From positions 1 through 64,000 of the forward strand of contig CBDDBH010000023.1 of the NCBI GenBank assembly GCA_965225625.1: a stretch of DNA of 64,000 bases. Direction: 5' to 3'. Of the stretch, positions 7,809 through 17,951 are shown piece by piece. The first letter of the stretch is position 1. Each line of letters starts with the position of its first letter. This DNA comes from CBDDBH01 sp965225625 (GTDB taxonomy: Bacteria > Pseudomonadota > Gammaproteobacteria > JADZEE01). Position numbers and translations under genes: made by a program. The notes below the pieces were generated by a model, which did no database searches, was not told the origin of the DNA, and saw only the letters and a list, made by a program, of their open reading frames with translations.

Positions 7809-8648
7809 CTAAATGGCTATCGGTCCCTCTTGCATGAACTGATCGTAAAGCTTCCCGGATTTGCCGCGCACGATATCGTTAATACGCCGAAAACAGATTT
7901 CAAACAGTTCGTTCTGGCTGCAAATTCTCAACTTGCTGTAGGCTCGTCGTCGCAGCGTGGAAACCGTGTTTTCAGCAATATCGAGATCCAGCGCGATCGC
8001 CGTTGTCGAGTACCCTAATACTATGCGCGAGGTAACGTCTGCTTCGCGCTCACTCAGCCCTTCGACATGAAGAAATTTACGAACGACGGCGAGTCGAGAA
8101 CACCTGTCTGAGAAATCTGGTACTGAGATACTGGCAATACGTACATGCTGTCGCAAACCACTTAAACAGAAATTCCATATTGACCGGAAATTGCGGATAT
8201 CTTGCTTGTCGAAGTCCGGTTGGTCGGGGCGTCGATAGAAATTCCCGTATACAAATCCGTTTTCGATTTCGGAAACTAGACTCAGCTTCTTTTCAACGCC
8301 AGTACGTTTGTAAAACTGTTTCGAGTAGCTGGGATCACTGATCTGCTTCATATGCAGCGATTCGATCGCGAATTCGTTTTGTTCGCCGAGCTGTGAAGAC
8401 AAGCGCTCGAGGTTCGCGTCCTGCCGGTAAGCCCCTTCTACATATTCGTTAATCGCTTCGTGAACTACAACATCGGTGAACAGGCAGCGCGGTTGGTCGT
8501 TCGAGGGAAAATAGAAAAGCGCGACCTCGCGGGCGTTGACGGTCTCTTTACAGAATTCGGAAAGTGAGCTGCAAAACGACTCCGTTCCGATAGCATCAAT
8601 TATCGGTGTCACACGCTGCAACAAGGGTGTGCGTCCAGCGAGTCGCAT
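7809..8648 (-). CDS. LuxR-family transcriptional regulator
   Basis: 279 residues. The C-terminal LuxR-type helix-turn-helix is clear: GLSEREADVTSRIVLGYST, then AIALDLDIAENTVSTLRRR (about residues 195-250). The N-terminal 180 residues are a putative sensory region and do not show the conserved acyl-homoserine-lactone pocket residues I would expect, so it is probably an orphan regulator answering to another ligand. No luxI-like gene is nearby. It is convergent with the Rieske gene, 33 bases apart. It is a candidate for controlling the four type-1 promoter elements, but this is an inference from location only. Confidence 0.88.
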   Translation of the reverse strand: MRLAGRTPLLQRVTPIIDAIGTESFCSSLSEFCKETVNAREVALFYFPSNDQPRCLFTDVVVHEAINEYVEGAYRQDANLERLSSQLGEQNEFAIESLHMKQISDPSYSKQFYKRTGVEKKLSLVSEIENGFVYGNFYRRPDQPDFDKQDIRNFRSIWNFCLSGLRQHVRIASISVPDFSDRCSRLAVVRKFLHVEGLSEREADVTSRIVLGYSTTAIALDLDIAENTVSTLRRRAYSKLRICSQNELFEICFRRINDIVRGKSGKLYDQFMQEGPIAI

Positions 8649-8808
8649 AGTTTGAGTGATTCTACGGAATTCTCGCTAACAATCACAATAGCCCGTCAAC
8701 GCTGGTGATCGGGCAGATCGCAATGCCTGTGATGTAGCGCTTCTATAGTATTCGGCCCGCGCGCTGGTTGCTGATATCCTTCTCCAATACTTCTCTCAGG
8801 AGTCGAAA

Positions 8809-9669
8809 GTGGACCCATATGATAATTTCATGGATCAATCGCGGATCGATCCGCAGCTCGATCTCGAGAACCATATCTGGGATCTCACTCCTTACTTCGA
8901 TACGTTCCTCTTCAGGAGTTCGGAGACGCTTCGGCTTTTGGAGCATGAGGCGGACATTCCTGTTGGTGCGCGAGACGAGGAGCGTATCGACGTCTTTCCG
9001 GCGAAAGAAAAAGGCTCACCGATCATCATTTTCATCCACGGTGGGTGGTGGCGCCTTGGTACGCGCAAGCTGTTCAACTTCTGCGTTAAGGGCTTGGCGG
9101 ACCTGGGGTTTGCGTGCATTTCAAGCGATTATGCTTTATGTCCCAAGGTAGGAATCCCGGATATTACTGCGGCAAGTCGTCTCGCAGTCGCCTGGGCTTA
9201 TCGAAATGCCGAGAGCATCAACGGTGACGCCGGCCGAATTTATGTGGCTGGCCACTCAGCCGGAGGTCATCAGGTCGGGATGATGGCGGTCACCAATTGG
9301 CACGATTACGGATTGCCCGCCGATGTCATAAAGGGTGGTGTTCCAATCAGCGGGCTTTTTGACCTGCGACCTTTTCGATACAGCTGGTTGCAGCCGAAGT
9401 TGCAACTGACTGGCGACACCGTTTCCAGCGAAAGTCCGCTATTTCACATTCCCGAATCGGGGCCGCCTTTACTTGTGGCATTGGGAGCAGAGGAGTCGGT
9501 GGAATTTCATCGTCAATCCGAAGAGTTCGTAGCGGCATGGAGAGGCAAGGGTATGCGGGCCGACTACCTCGATGTCGAAGGGGAGGATCATACGACCAAC
9601 ATTTTTCGATTGTTCTATTCGGATAGCAAACTCTCACAAGCTATATTGCAGTTCGTTGAGTCTTGCTAG
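8809..9669 (+). CDS. Alpha/beta-hydrolase (kynurenine-formamidase/esterase-like)
   Basis: 286 residues with the oxyanion-hole motif HGGWW (about residue 80) and the nucleophile elbow GHSAGG (about residue 148). The late catalytic acid and histidine are probably in GAEESVEFH and EDHTTN. The family includes arylformamidases and carboxylesterases that act on small amides and esters. The GTG start at 8809 has AGGAG about 7 bases upstream. It is followed 65 bases later by a NYN-domain gene. The same gene pair occurs in inverted orientation at 62895-64000, with closely similar proteins, so the pairing is probably functional. Confidence 0.85.
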   Translation: MDPYDNFMDQSRIDPQLDLENHIWDLTPYFDTFLFRSSETLRLLEHEADIPVGARDEERIDVFPAKEKGSPIIIFIHGGWWRLGTRKLFNFCVKGLADLGFACISSDYALCPKVGIPDITAASRLAVAWAYRNAESINGDAGRIYVAGHSAGGHQVGMMAVTNWHDYGLPADVIKGGVPISGLFDLRPFRYSWLQPKLQLTGDTVSSESPLFHIPESGPPLLVALGAEESVEFHRQSEEFVAAWRGKGMRADYLDVEGEDHTTNIFRLFYSDSKLSQAILQFVESC

Positions 9670-9693
9670 CGCGAATATTCTGTAGACATTCTA

Positions 9694-9716
9694 AACAGGC
9701 TTTCCAATCGCCTGTT
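9694..9716. other. Hairpin between the hydrolase and NYN genes
   Basis: AACAGGC at 9694-9700 and GCCTGTT at 9710-9716 form a 7-bp perfect stem with a 9-nt loop. It has no T tract. It may be a weak attenuator or an RNA-processing hairpin that separates expression of the two genes. Confidence 0.35.
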
Positions 9717-9734
9717 AACTGAACGGGAGAGCTT

Positions 9735-10268
9735 ATGGCGAACAAACAAACCCGGGTAAGCACATTCATTGATGTAGGCTGGCTACTCGATGGATTCAAA
9801 GGACAGGGCATCCCTTGGCGAATTGATTTTGCTGCGTTGGTCGATCATTTGGCAGGGGAACGAACCGTGACGGGGAAGTCCGCGTATATGGCGCTGTTCC
9901 CCGAGGAGTGCTATCCGAAAAAGGCAGAGGGGCAGCAGGCGCTTTTGAATCTTATGGCCACGCAGGGTTTCGACGTCAAAATGGGCGAGCTGCAGATCAA
10001 AGGTGGAATGTACATCGACCAGAGCGTGGACGTGATGCTGGCACTGGATATGCTCGAGCAAGGTGTCAATGATGCTTACGATACCGCTATCGTGATCAGT
10101 CGTCGCCCGACTTTACGCCACGCGATCGACGCGGTAAGACGTAGCGGCAAAGAAGTCGAGAACGTATTCTTTGAATACGAAGTGGACCCCTCGAACGCGC
10201 TGAAGGACACGTCTAACAGTTTTGTTCCGCTGACTGAGAGTCTTTTGGGCAAATTCGCTACCTTATAG
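9735..10268 (+). CDS. NYN-domain (LabA/DUF88-like) PIN-fold protein
   Basis: 177 residues. The N-terminal FIDVGWLLDGF and the later YDTAIVISRRPTLRHAIDAVRRSGKEVENVFFEY are typical of NYN domains, PIN-like folds with acidic metal-binding residues that are predicted ribonucleases. The acidic positions are D13 in the first strand and the D in AYDTAIV. It is paralogous to 62895-63416, sharing the pattern IKGG, SVDV and DPSNAL. A good GGGAG site precedes ATG 9735. Its partner is the hydrolase upstream; what RNA or other substrate it acts on is unknown. Confidence 0.8.
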   Translation: MANKQTRVSTFIDVGWLLDGFKGQGIPWRIDFAALVDHLAGERTVTGKSAYMALFPEECYPKKAEGQQALLNLMATQGFDVKMGELQIKGGMYIDQSVDVMLALDMLEQGVNDAYDTAIVISRRPTLRHAIDAVRRSGKEVENVFFEYEVDPSNALKDTSNSFVPLTESLLGKFATL

Positions 10269-10307
10269 ATTGTTGATCCCCGTCGCCCACACATCGTGGA
10301 ACCGGGT

Positions 10308-10646
10308 TCAGGTTTCGATTCGTGCCATCGCGACGACCACATTCGAGCGTGGCTCAAAATAGACCCGGTATCGCTTGCCGCTTTCAATTTTTTCATGCAC
10401 CTGCGAAGTCAGATCAAACGTTCGTCCGCCGATAGTGAGCTGATATACGACCGCCTGCCGATGTCGCAGTATCTTTGGACTCGCGGTGCCTTCGATTTTC
10501 TCGACGCTCGTTGCTCCCCGTTCCCGTTGATGAATGAAAATCACATAAATACCCCAGCGTATTCCAGCTGTCGGCAAGCCACCCGCAGCAAACAAAATAC
10601 TACCTTCCGCCAGTGAGACGCCGTACACACGGCTGGGGACCGGCAC
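10308..10646 (-). pseudogene. 5'-truncated copy of the small membrane protein at 12094
   Basis: About 105 residues are nearly the same as residues 73-178 of the 12094-12630 product (GVSLAEG...LPTAGI...IFIHQR...GATSVEKIEGTASPK). DNA similarity starts at about 10303 and stops sharply at 10626, where the sequence GACGCCGT is followed by unrelated bases. The first transmembrane segment and the true start are missing. It is best read as the remnant of a segmental duplication on both sides of the PilZ gene. Several substitutions separate the copies, so the duplication is not very recent. Confidence 0.8.
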
Positions 10647-10753
10647 TCGGCACAGCGGGCGCCTAAAGTTTGAGGCCCCGAGGCCGACACATCACCAGTG
10701 GGCTCCGTGTTGCCCGGCTCCTGGTCGGGATCACGGCTCCTTCGGACGAATAT

Positions 10754-11821
<1,068 letters not shown>

Positions 11822-11902
11822 GCGCGCCGTAAAGCCGCACTTCGCCTAATCCGGTTTTTATCGTCCGTCTCTGTGGTCCGCTCCAACGGGCGGGCTTCGC
11901 AG

Positions 11903-12079
11903 TTACCTCTCCGTTACGGTACGCCAACCTTTCACTAACGTGATCAACAACGCGTTAACATACACGGTAACGACCAGTCCGAAGGCAACGACGTCCACGA
12001 AACCGATTTCAAGATTAGTAAATTGTTGCCGTAAATCGATAACGTGTAAGTACTGAACCCTTTCCGAGGGTATAGGGCT
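11903..12079 (-). other. Short open frame with one transmembrane segment and no start codon
   Basis: On the minus strand the frame from 12079 to the stop at 11903-11905 reads ...ERVQYLHVIDLRQQFTNL, then EIGFVDVVAFGLVVTVYVNA and LLITLVKGWRTVTER. This looks like a small membrane protein, with hydrophobic residues in the middle. No ATG, GTG or TTG occurs before the hydrophobic part, so it is either a remnant or uses an unusual start. It lies just downstream of the 12094-12630 gene on the same strand. Confidence 0.3.
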
Positions 12080-12093
12080 CTATTGCACCGGGG

Positions 12094-12630
12094 TCAGTTT
12101 TCGATTCGCTCCATCGCGACTACCACATTCGAGCGTGGCTCAAAATAGGCCCGGTATGGCTGACCGCTTTCAATTCTTTCATGAGCCAGCGCAGTCAGAT
12201 CAAACGTTTGTCCGCCGATAGTGAGCTGATATACGACCGCCTGCCGATGTCGCAGTACCTTTGGACTCGCGGTGCCTTCGATTTTCTCGACGCTCGTTGC
12301 GCCCCGTGCCCGTTGATGAATGAAAATCACATAAATACCCCAGAGTATTCCAGCTGTCGGCAAGCCGCCCGCAGCCAACAAAATCCCACCTTCCGCCAGT
12401 GAGACGCCGTCGCTAAACTCGAACACCTTGCCACTGTCGACGATCATGTAAAGGACGCCGTACATCACGGCGGCAAAAAAGATTGCAAAGCCGCCCATGA
12501 ACGTTGCGTCACCTGAAGTTGCGGCCAGCAGTCTTTGCTTTTGTTCTGCGGTGAGTATTCCATCCTGGTTGGCTGCCAGATCAGATTCAGTAGCGCCAAA
12601 CGCGCCCAGGAGTACCAGTGCTTGCGGCAT
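12094..12630 (-). CDS. Small membrane protein of unknown function
   Basis: 178 residues with a good AAGGAG ribosome site 9 bases before the ATG. Two hydrophobic stretches are visible, GFAIFFAAVMYGVLYMIV (about residues 47-64) and LAEGGILLAAGGLPTAGILW (about 76-95), followed by a soluble C-terminal part of about 80 residues ending in YFEPRSNVVVAMERIEN. I do not recognise the family. A truncated duplicate lies at 10308-10646, with the PilZ gene between them. Confidence 0.7.
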   Translation of the reverse strand: MPQALVLLGAFGATESDLAANQDGILTAEQKQRLLAATSGDATFMGGFAIFFAAVMYGVLYMIVDSGKVFEFSDGVSLAEGGILLAAGGLPTAGILWGIYVIFIHQRARGATSVEKIEGTASPKVLRHRQAVVYQLTIGGQTFDLTALAHERIESGQPYRAYFEPRSNVVVAMERIEN

Positions 12631-12762
12631 TGAACTTTTTCTCCTTGGGGTTACGAGCCCAAAAGTCGAACTGTCAGGGTTTTCTCACCCGCGTAGCCGA
12701 TCTGGTTTGTTGACCTGCAGCCTGCAGCATTACTTTATGAAGTTGTCCTGGATTGTAGATGA

Positions 12763-13896
12763 TCAATCGGCGTCGCCCCACAAATCGTTGGCAACCTCGA
12801 CGACCAGTGACAATTTTTCACGCTGATGCTCGTTGGTGACCGGGTTGCCGAGAAACATGCTGGCGAAGCCACATTGGGGACTCAGGCAAAGGTTCTCCGC
12901 AGGCATGTATTTGCCTGCCTCTTCAATCCGTTGCTTGATGTCGTTGCTGTCTTCCAGCTCAGGCAGCTTGGAGGAGATAATCCCGAGAACGACGGTTTTG
13001 TCGTTCGGCATAAATCGTAGTGGCTCAAAACTGCCGGAGCGAGCCGACTCATATTCGAGAAAATAAGCATCAACTTCTAACTGGTTGAACAGTTTCTCCG
13101 CCACCGCGTCATAGCCTCCGGAAGCAAGCCAGTGCCCCCTATTGTTACCACGGCACATGTGCGTCGCGACAACTAGCCCATCCGGGCGATCCTGCAATGC
13201 CAGATTGAGCGCTTGAATATAGGTGTCCAATAATTCTTCCGGGTCGTCACCGCGTTCCTTCAGGCGGCCGCGCATATCGTTATCCAAAAGCATCGTGAAC
13301 GCGCAATCGTCAATCTGCACGTAACGGCATCCAAGCTTTGCAAGGTCTGCCAGTTCCTGGCGGTAAATTTGTGCCAGGTCTTCCCAGAACTCGCCCAAGT
13401 CGGGATAAACAGTCTTACTGATGGCTTGCCTGCCGCCGAAAATGTGAGCCATGTTGGGCGATGGGATGGTTGCCTTGGCTGTGCGGGTCGTGTTGTTTGC
13501 GACGAACTCAAATGCGTCGGTCGTGATTCCTGCGTGAGGACGGAGCTGCTCGTCGAAGTGCGGGGTAGGCGTGGGAAGTTTGTGGCCGCCCTCGTCTACG
13601 AAGGTCCCTTCGAGAAACTTTATGGAAGCGCCATTCAACTCCAGCATGAAGTCCTGGAACCACGAGCGGCGGCGAAACTCTCCATCGGTGATAACCTGCA
13701 GGCCGACGTCCTCCTGCAACTTGATGGCTGCCTTTATGCATTCGTCCTCCAGGCTTCGCAGTTCGTGCTTGGCCAGGCTGCCCTGATGCTCATCATAGAC
13801 GTTTCCTTCCAGCCGCTCTCGCGCATCTAAAAGGACTTTCGGTCTCAACAAACTTCCGACGTGCTCGGCACGAAAAGGTGGATTCAGTGTCGACAT
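12763..13896 (-). CDS. MetE-core-like (cobalamin-independent methionine synthase C-terminal) protein
   Basis: 377 residues, about the size of the catalytic half of MetE alone (full MetE is about 750). It starts with RAEHVGSLLRP, typical of the family, and has the zinc-ligand regions ATHMCRGN (H) and LSPQCGF (C). The TIM-barrel acid YVQIDDC is also visible. MetE transfers a methyl group to homocysteine; stand-alone core proteins are often encoded with catabolic genes and their donors are largely unknown. It is divergent from the extradiol dioxygenase and both genes carry a type-1 promoter element in the 205-bp gap, so they are probably co-expressed. Confidence 0.85.
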   Translation of the reverse strand: MSTLNPPFRAEHVGSLLRPKVLLDARERLEGNVYDEHQGSLAKHELRSLEDECIKAAIKLQEDVGLQVITDGEFRRRSWFQDFMLELNGASIKFLEGTFVDEGGHKLPTPTPHFDEQLRPHAGITTDAFEFVANNTTRTAKATIPSPNMAHIFGGRQAISKTVYPDLGEFWEDLAQIYRQELADLAKLGCRYVQIDDCAFTMLLDNDMRGRLKERGDDPEELLDTYIQALNLALQDRPDGLVVATHMCRGNNRGHWLASGGYDAVAEKLFNQLEVDAYFLEYESARSGSFEPLRFMPNDKTVVLGIISSKLPELEDSNDIKQRIEEAGKYMPAENLCLSPQCGFASMFLGNPVTNEHQREKLSLVVEVANDLWGDAD

Positions 13897-13930
13897 TGGG
13901 CGCTCCGGACCTTAGTTGGCAGATGAGCGC

Positions 13931-13977
13931 CATATTAAACGTCCCCGCAGAGATTGGACGTACTCATGATTTGTGAC
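13931..13977 (-). promoter_or_regulatory. Type-1 conserved promoter element upstream of the MetE-like gene
   Basis: Read on the minus strand: GTCACA (13977-13972), 7 bases, AGTACGTCCA (13964-13955), 14 bases, then GTTTAATATG (13940-13931). The offset of 13 bases between the first two blocks and of 24 to the -10-like block is the same as at 6482 and 14013. The start codon at 13896 is about 35 bases beyond. Confidence 0.6.
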
Positions 13978-14012
13978 ACGTAGTCGCGGGGACTTAAGGA
14001 CGGTCACTTTCC

Positions 14013-14056
14013 GTCACAGTAGGTTAGTACATACCGCATTGGTCGATTCGGATAAT
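14013..14056 (+). promoter_or_regulatory. Type-1 conserved promoter element upstream of the extradiol dioxygenase
   Basis: GTCACA (14013-14018), 7 bases, AGTACATACC (14026-14035), 14 bases, GGATAAT (14050-14056). Spacing is identical to the site at 6482. It faces the divergent minus-strand copy at 13977-13931, so both genes of the divergent pair have one. Confidence 0.65.
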
Positions 14057-14101
14057 ATTGCCAAAATCAGGCTGTTCGTCGATTTTCTTGTGGAGGTAGT
14101 G

Positions 14102-15022
14102 ATGGCTGCGGTCAGTGCCCTGGGCTACATCGGATGGGACGTTACAAATTTCCCGGCGTGGGACGAGTTCTTGCGTTCGGTATACGGTCTGGAGCCACGT
14201 GCTGACGGTCCGCGTAATGCACAGCATTACCGGCTGGACGAGCGCCATCATCGCATCTCGCTGTATCCATCTAAACAGGACGGGGTGCGCTTTTTCGGCT
14301 GGCAGGTGGAAACGCGCGATGAAGTTGTTGAACTAGCCGATGCATTGCGTAGCCACGGCATCAGTGTCAAACCCGGGACTCAAGCACAAATCAAGGAACG
14401 TGGCGTCATGGATCTCATATGCTTCGAGGATCCCGACGGGTTCAAATCGGAAATCTTTTTCGCCGGCGTTGTCGACAATGTACCCTTCCGGCCGTCCCGC
14501 GGCATAGCCGGGTTCAATACCGGCGCTTTGGGGTTGGGTCACGTCGTTATATTTTGCAGGAACAAGGAGGCGTCTCTGCAGTTCTATCAGCAGGTACTGG
14601 GTTTTAAACTGAGCGATGATATCCACTGGCCCGACAACCAAGGCGGCATGGTGGAAGCAACCTTTCTGCACTGTAATCGCCGCCACCACAGCCTGGCGCT
14701 TTTAAATCCCTGCTTCGGCTACACCGGCGGCCAGTTGAATCACTTCATGCTGGAAGCTGCTTCGATAGACGATGTCGGCAGAGCTTACGACATCGCACAA
14801 CAGCGCGGCTACCCGATCCAGCGCAGCATCGGCCGGCACAGCAACGATGGCATGACGTCGTTTTACATGCATTCGCCGTCTGGCTGGTTGATGGAATACG
14901 GTTACGGTGCCGACCTCGTAGACGACGAGGTCTGGGAGCCAAAGATGTACGATTCACCAAAAATCTGGGGTCACACGCCGGTGTCGACCGCCAAGGCGTG
15001 GCCGAAGGTGGTTAGTAAGTAA
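14102..15022 (+). CDS. Extradiol (VOC-superfamily, BphC-like) ring-cleavage dioxygenase
   Basis: About 306 residues, the normal length for two-domain type I extradiol dioxygenases. The iron ligands fit H in LGLGHVVIF, H in LNHFMLEA and E in GWLMEYGYG. These enzymes cleave catechols next to the hydroxyl pair using Fe(II) and O2. ATG 14102 was chosen because GGAGG lies just upstream and the protein then starts like other family members (AVSALGYIGWD); the frame is open further upstream to 13973. It shows that an aromatic diol is probably an intermediate of the local pathway. Confidence 0.9.
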   Translation: MAAVSALGYIGWDVTNFPAWDEFLRSVYGLEPRADGPRNAQHYRLDERHHRISLYPSKQDGVRFFGWQVETRDEVVELADALRSHGISVKPGTQAQIKERGVMDLICFEDPDGFKSEIFFAGVVDNVPFRPSRGIAGFNTGALGLGHVVIFCRNKEASLQFYQQVLGFKLSDDIHWPDNQGGMVEATFLHCNRRHHSLALLNPCFGYTGGQLNHFMLEAASIDDVGRAYDIAQQRGYPIQRSIGRHSNDGMTSFYMHSPSGWLMEYGYGADLVDDEVWEPKMYDSPKIWGHTPVSTAKAWPKVVSK

Positions 15023-15101
15023 GGGGTAATGAACGCTACCCGCGCTTGAAAATGTAACGATTACACAGAAGGTTCGGGTGTCGGCGGGCTGGGCGTTTGC
15101 T

Positions 15102-15521
15102 TTATGCCTTTTTCCGACAACCACTCAAGTAGTGCCTGTGCCTTTTGCCGGCGAATTCCCAACGCCCAAATTGATCTTCATCCTGGACATCGAACATGAC
15201 AATTTTGATCAGACCAAACGGTTCCACCCTTAGCCGGTGCATGCGTGCGTATGCAATCTCAGTCTTAGCACCCAGCCCCCATTTCAATGTCAGGTCTTGC
15301 GACCCGAGCACCAAGCGGCCGCCGGAAGCACTGTCGGCTTTTCCCCAATAGACGTTTTCACCATTTTTAATGTGACGCACTTTGACCAGAATTAGGTCAC
15401 TGCCTACAGACAATTCGCCCGGAACACTTGCCCAGTCACGGTACTGACGAAATGCGAACCAGGCAACGCCCGCCACCAACAGGGCGATAACCACATTTTG
15501 TGTAATCAAATCGCGAGTCAT
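15102..15521 (-). CDS. Hypothetical protein with an N-terminal membrane anchor
   Basis: 139 residues. Residues 8-25 (QNVVIALLVAGVAWFAFR) form a single transmembrane or signal-anchor helix, followed by a hydrophilic domain rich in beta-type sequence (GELSVGSDLILVKVRHIK). I do not recognise the family. It is the last gene of the minus-strand group O-methyltransferase/Rieske/dehydrogenase, 45 bases after the dehydrogenase stop. No clear ribosome site precedes its ATG. Confidence 0.55.
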   Translation of the reverse strand: MTRDLITQNVVIALLVAGVAWFAFRQYRDWASVPGELSVGSDLILVKVRHIKNGENVYWGKADSASGGRLVLGSQDLTLKWGLGAKTEIAYARMHRLRVEPFGLIKIVMFDVQDEDQFGRWEFAGKRHRHYLSGCRKKA

Positions 15522-15566
15522 AGAAGACGATCAGTGAACGACAATTTGGTGGGCAGCTTCGAAATA

Positions 15567-16598
15567 TTAGCGCCGAGAAATATAGTTCTCTAGCGGTAAT
15601 GCCCGAAACAGCGGCGTGTCCAGCTTCTCTGCAGTAACAAACCCCGGCTCGGCATTGATGACATCCGGGATACGGTTGACGGCCGTCGCGCAGGTGATTG
15701 CCACGCCGGGTACATTATTCTGTTGTAGTTGGATATCCGGAACGCCTTTGATGTTCCAGACGTAATTTTCTTCGTCGCCGGGCTCAAATATCTTTGCCGC
15801 AAACCGCGCGCGGAACACCGGCCCTTCGGTGGTCTCGATCGTCAGGATCTCGCGCAGCCCACTGATTTGACCTTTCTTGATCGTCTTTCCCAAGCTGACG
15901 CATTCGACATCGGAATTGGCGAGCACGGGCTCGACGCCACCATCGATCTGCTTGACGGTCAGGCGCAGTTTCTCAATCAAGGCCTCGTAAGCCGTTCCTA
16001 TAGTAGATGCGGGCGGCTTCGCGCCTGGCGGCGGGGCCATCTGCATGAATTGCTCCGGCGTTATCCCCAGCGGGAACAGGTTCAGTACCGCCGGTCCGAG
16101 CGGTCCGAAATCGGCCTCGCCTTCAAACTCGATACTGTCTATTTGATGGCTGACCGCAGTGAGCAGCGCGATGGAATTTATCCAGAATACGTCCTGCACC
16201 CCGGTGGCCGACAGCGTGACGCCGTGCTGTTTTGCCAAAGCGTCGATATCGGCTGACATCTCCGGATCATATGTCCAGGGATAAAACGCGCCTTCGGTTA
16301 TCGTCACTACATTAATGCCGTGCTGCAGACATAATCTGGCGTCAGGATACAGATCAGCCATGGAGCTACAGGTCGCAAGCACGGCAATATCGGCTTCGGC
16401 CGATGCCAGCATTTGTTCGGGGTCATCGCTGATCTTGACACCTATGGGACGGCCGATTCGCGATATCTCGCCGAGGTCCTCACCGACGTGCGAATTATTC
16501 ACCACTCCCGTTATCTCGACGCCCTTCTCGAGCAGATATTTGGCTATCAAGCTGCCCATATTACCAACCCCAAACAACACCGCCTTAACCTTAGCCAT
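15567..16598 (-). CDS. NAD(P)-binding protein, 2,4-diaminopentanoate dehydrogenase/DapB-like
   Basis: 343 residues. The N terminus AVLFGVGNMGSLIAKYLLEKG is a Rossmann GxGxMG fingerprint. Later motifs NVVTITEGAFYPWTYD, SATGVQDVFWIN and the C-terminal PDIQLQQNN...NRIPDVINAEPGFVT match the diaminopentanoate dehydrogenase/dihydrodipicolinate-reductase-like family. Known members oxidise an amine carbon of 2,4-diaminopentanoate with NAD(P), releasing ammonia. A paralogue lies at 59900-60934. Both follow an ECYHC-type Rieske gene on the same strand, so this dehydrogenase probably acts on the product of that oxygenase. Confidence 0.8.
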   Translation of the reverse strand: MAKVKAVLFGVGNMGSLIAKYLLEKGVEITGVVNNSHVGEDLGEISRIGRPIGVKISDDPEQMLASAEADIAVLATCSSMADLYPDARLCLQHGINVVTITEGAFYPWTYDPEMSADIDALAKQHGVTLSATGVQDVFWINSIALLTAVSHQIDSIEFEGEADFGPLGPAVLNLFPLGITPEQFMQMAPPPGAKPPASTIGTAYEALIEKLRLTVKQIDGGVEPVLANSDVECVSLGKTIKKGQISGLREILTIETTEGPVFRARFAAKIFEPGDEENYVWNIKGVPDIQLQQNNVPGVAITCATAVNRIPDVINAEPGFVTAEKLDTPLFRALPLENYISRR

Positions 16599-16655
16599 CG
16601 AATAAAACCTCTCGTAAGAACATGATATCTAGGTGCTTACACACGTAAGGATTCT

Positions 16656-17903
16656 TCATGTCACCACTTTACTCTCTGTCAGCCGCGCGAAGTACCATTG
16701 AACAAAGTCCTCCAGCTGTTGCTCCATTTCCGAATATGGACCGGGTTGGTAGCGCCGTGAGTTCACTCCCGACTGATTATTCTCGGTGATTGTCTTGTCC
16801 TGCAGTCCCGTTACGGTCCACATCCACGCTACCTCATCGACGTCGTAATCAACGTTATCCCGTGCGCCCCCATCGACCAACCACATGATATGTACATCCG
16901 TCGACGTCGGACCCATTGGCCGGAAGCTGGTTACGACGGCGTGATCGTTGCACAAGTACAGTGTAGCCAGTGGATTGAAATTGACGTGCGTCATTCCGCC
17001 GTCGAAATCGCTAAGCGCGCCCATCAACGGTCCTACCTTTCTGCCGCCTTGCGTCTCCGAGTAACAGCCTTTTGCCAGCGGGGATCGTATGACTTGATAG
17101 AATTCGCTGGGCCCGAGTCCTACTCTCGAGAACCCGCCGACGGGATGACCGAGTCTTCGCGCACGATCTTCGAATGCCTTTAAATGAGGTTCGTAGGTAG
17201 CTTTTGTCCGTGCGGAGACCGTCGAGCCAACGCCTGCACCTAAAACCAGCAACCAGTCCTCGCCGTGTACCGCCGCGAATTCCGGATGTGAGGGTTGGCA
17301 GTGATAACACTCCCAGAAGTTCTCTACGACCAGTTTCCAATTCGCCTTGGTCGAGATCACTGTTTCCTGAATGACCTTGGCGGTGGCCAGCTTCTGAGGT
17401 TCGATATATGGTTTTAGCTCACCCAAAGCGGTATCGAAATCGAGCGGATTGTCTTTGGCGAGACTGATGAAGATCAGCCCCTGAAATACGATGACGTGAC
17501 AGCTATGCAGATGCGTAGCTTCGCGGTCGAAGTCCGCCGGCATCAGCCTCGCCGCACGCAGCGAGCCGTCCAGATTGTAGGACCAGGCATGGTAGGGACA
17601 AACGAAGACGCCGGCCTTGCCGCGTTGCTGCGCGCACAGGCGTGAGCCGCGATGTCGACACACGTTGTAGAAGGCCCTGACGTCATCGTCATGACGGACA
17701 ACGATGATGGATTCGCCGGCTACCTCGACGACAACGTAGTCACCCGATTCAGGGATCTGGGAAACATGCCCAACCAACACCCAGAGTTTATTCAGTACCT
17801 GCTCGACGTCGGTGCGGAAAACGTCAGCGTCGGTATAAAAGGCTTGGGGCAGGGTGTAACCGGCTTGGCGCTGTTGTATCAGGTCATCAATTCGCGTAGC
17901 CAC
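16656..17903 (-). CDS. Rieske non-haem iron oxygenase, alpha subunit (ECYHC subgroup)
   Basis: 415 residues from a GTG start that has GGAG 6 bases upstream. The Rieske motif is CRHRGSR with CPYHAWSY, and the mononuclear iron motif is ECYHCQPSH. The C-terminal region LQDKTITENNQSGVNSRRYQ, with a following E and FVQWYF, is as in choline and carnitine monooxygenase relatives. It sits between an O-methyltransferase (48 bases upstream) and the dehydrogenase-like gene, forming a three- or four-gene operon. A role in demethylation or hydroxylation near an amine is inferred from family resemblance. Confidence 0.92.
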   Translation of the reverse strand: MATRIDDLIQQRQAGYTLPQAFYTDADVFRTDVEQVLNKLWVLVGHVSQIPESGDYVVVEVAGESIIVVRHDDDVRAFYNVCRHRGSRLCAQQRGKAGVFVCPYHAWSYNLDGSLRAARLMPADFDREATHLHSCHVIVFQGLIFISLAKDNPLDFDTALGELKPYIEPQKLATAKVIQETVISTKANWKLVVENFWECYHCQPSHPEFAAVHGEDWLLVLGAGVGSTVSARTKATYEPHLKAFEDRARRLGHPVGGFSRVGLGPSEFYQVIRSPLAKGCYSETQGGRKVGPLMGALSDFDGGMTHVNFNPLATLYLCNDHAVVTSFRPMGPTSTDVHIMWLVDGGARDNVDYDVDEVAWMWTVTGLQDKTITENNQSGVNSRRYQPGPYSEMEQQLEDFVQWYFARLTESKVVT

Positions 17904-17951
17904 TTCTCACTCCTGCCGCAGAAAAAGGACACGGCCTATTCAACAGCAAGC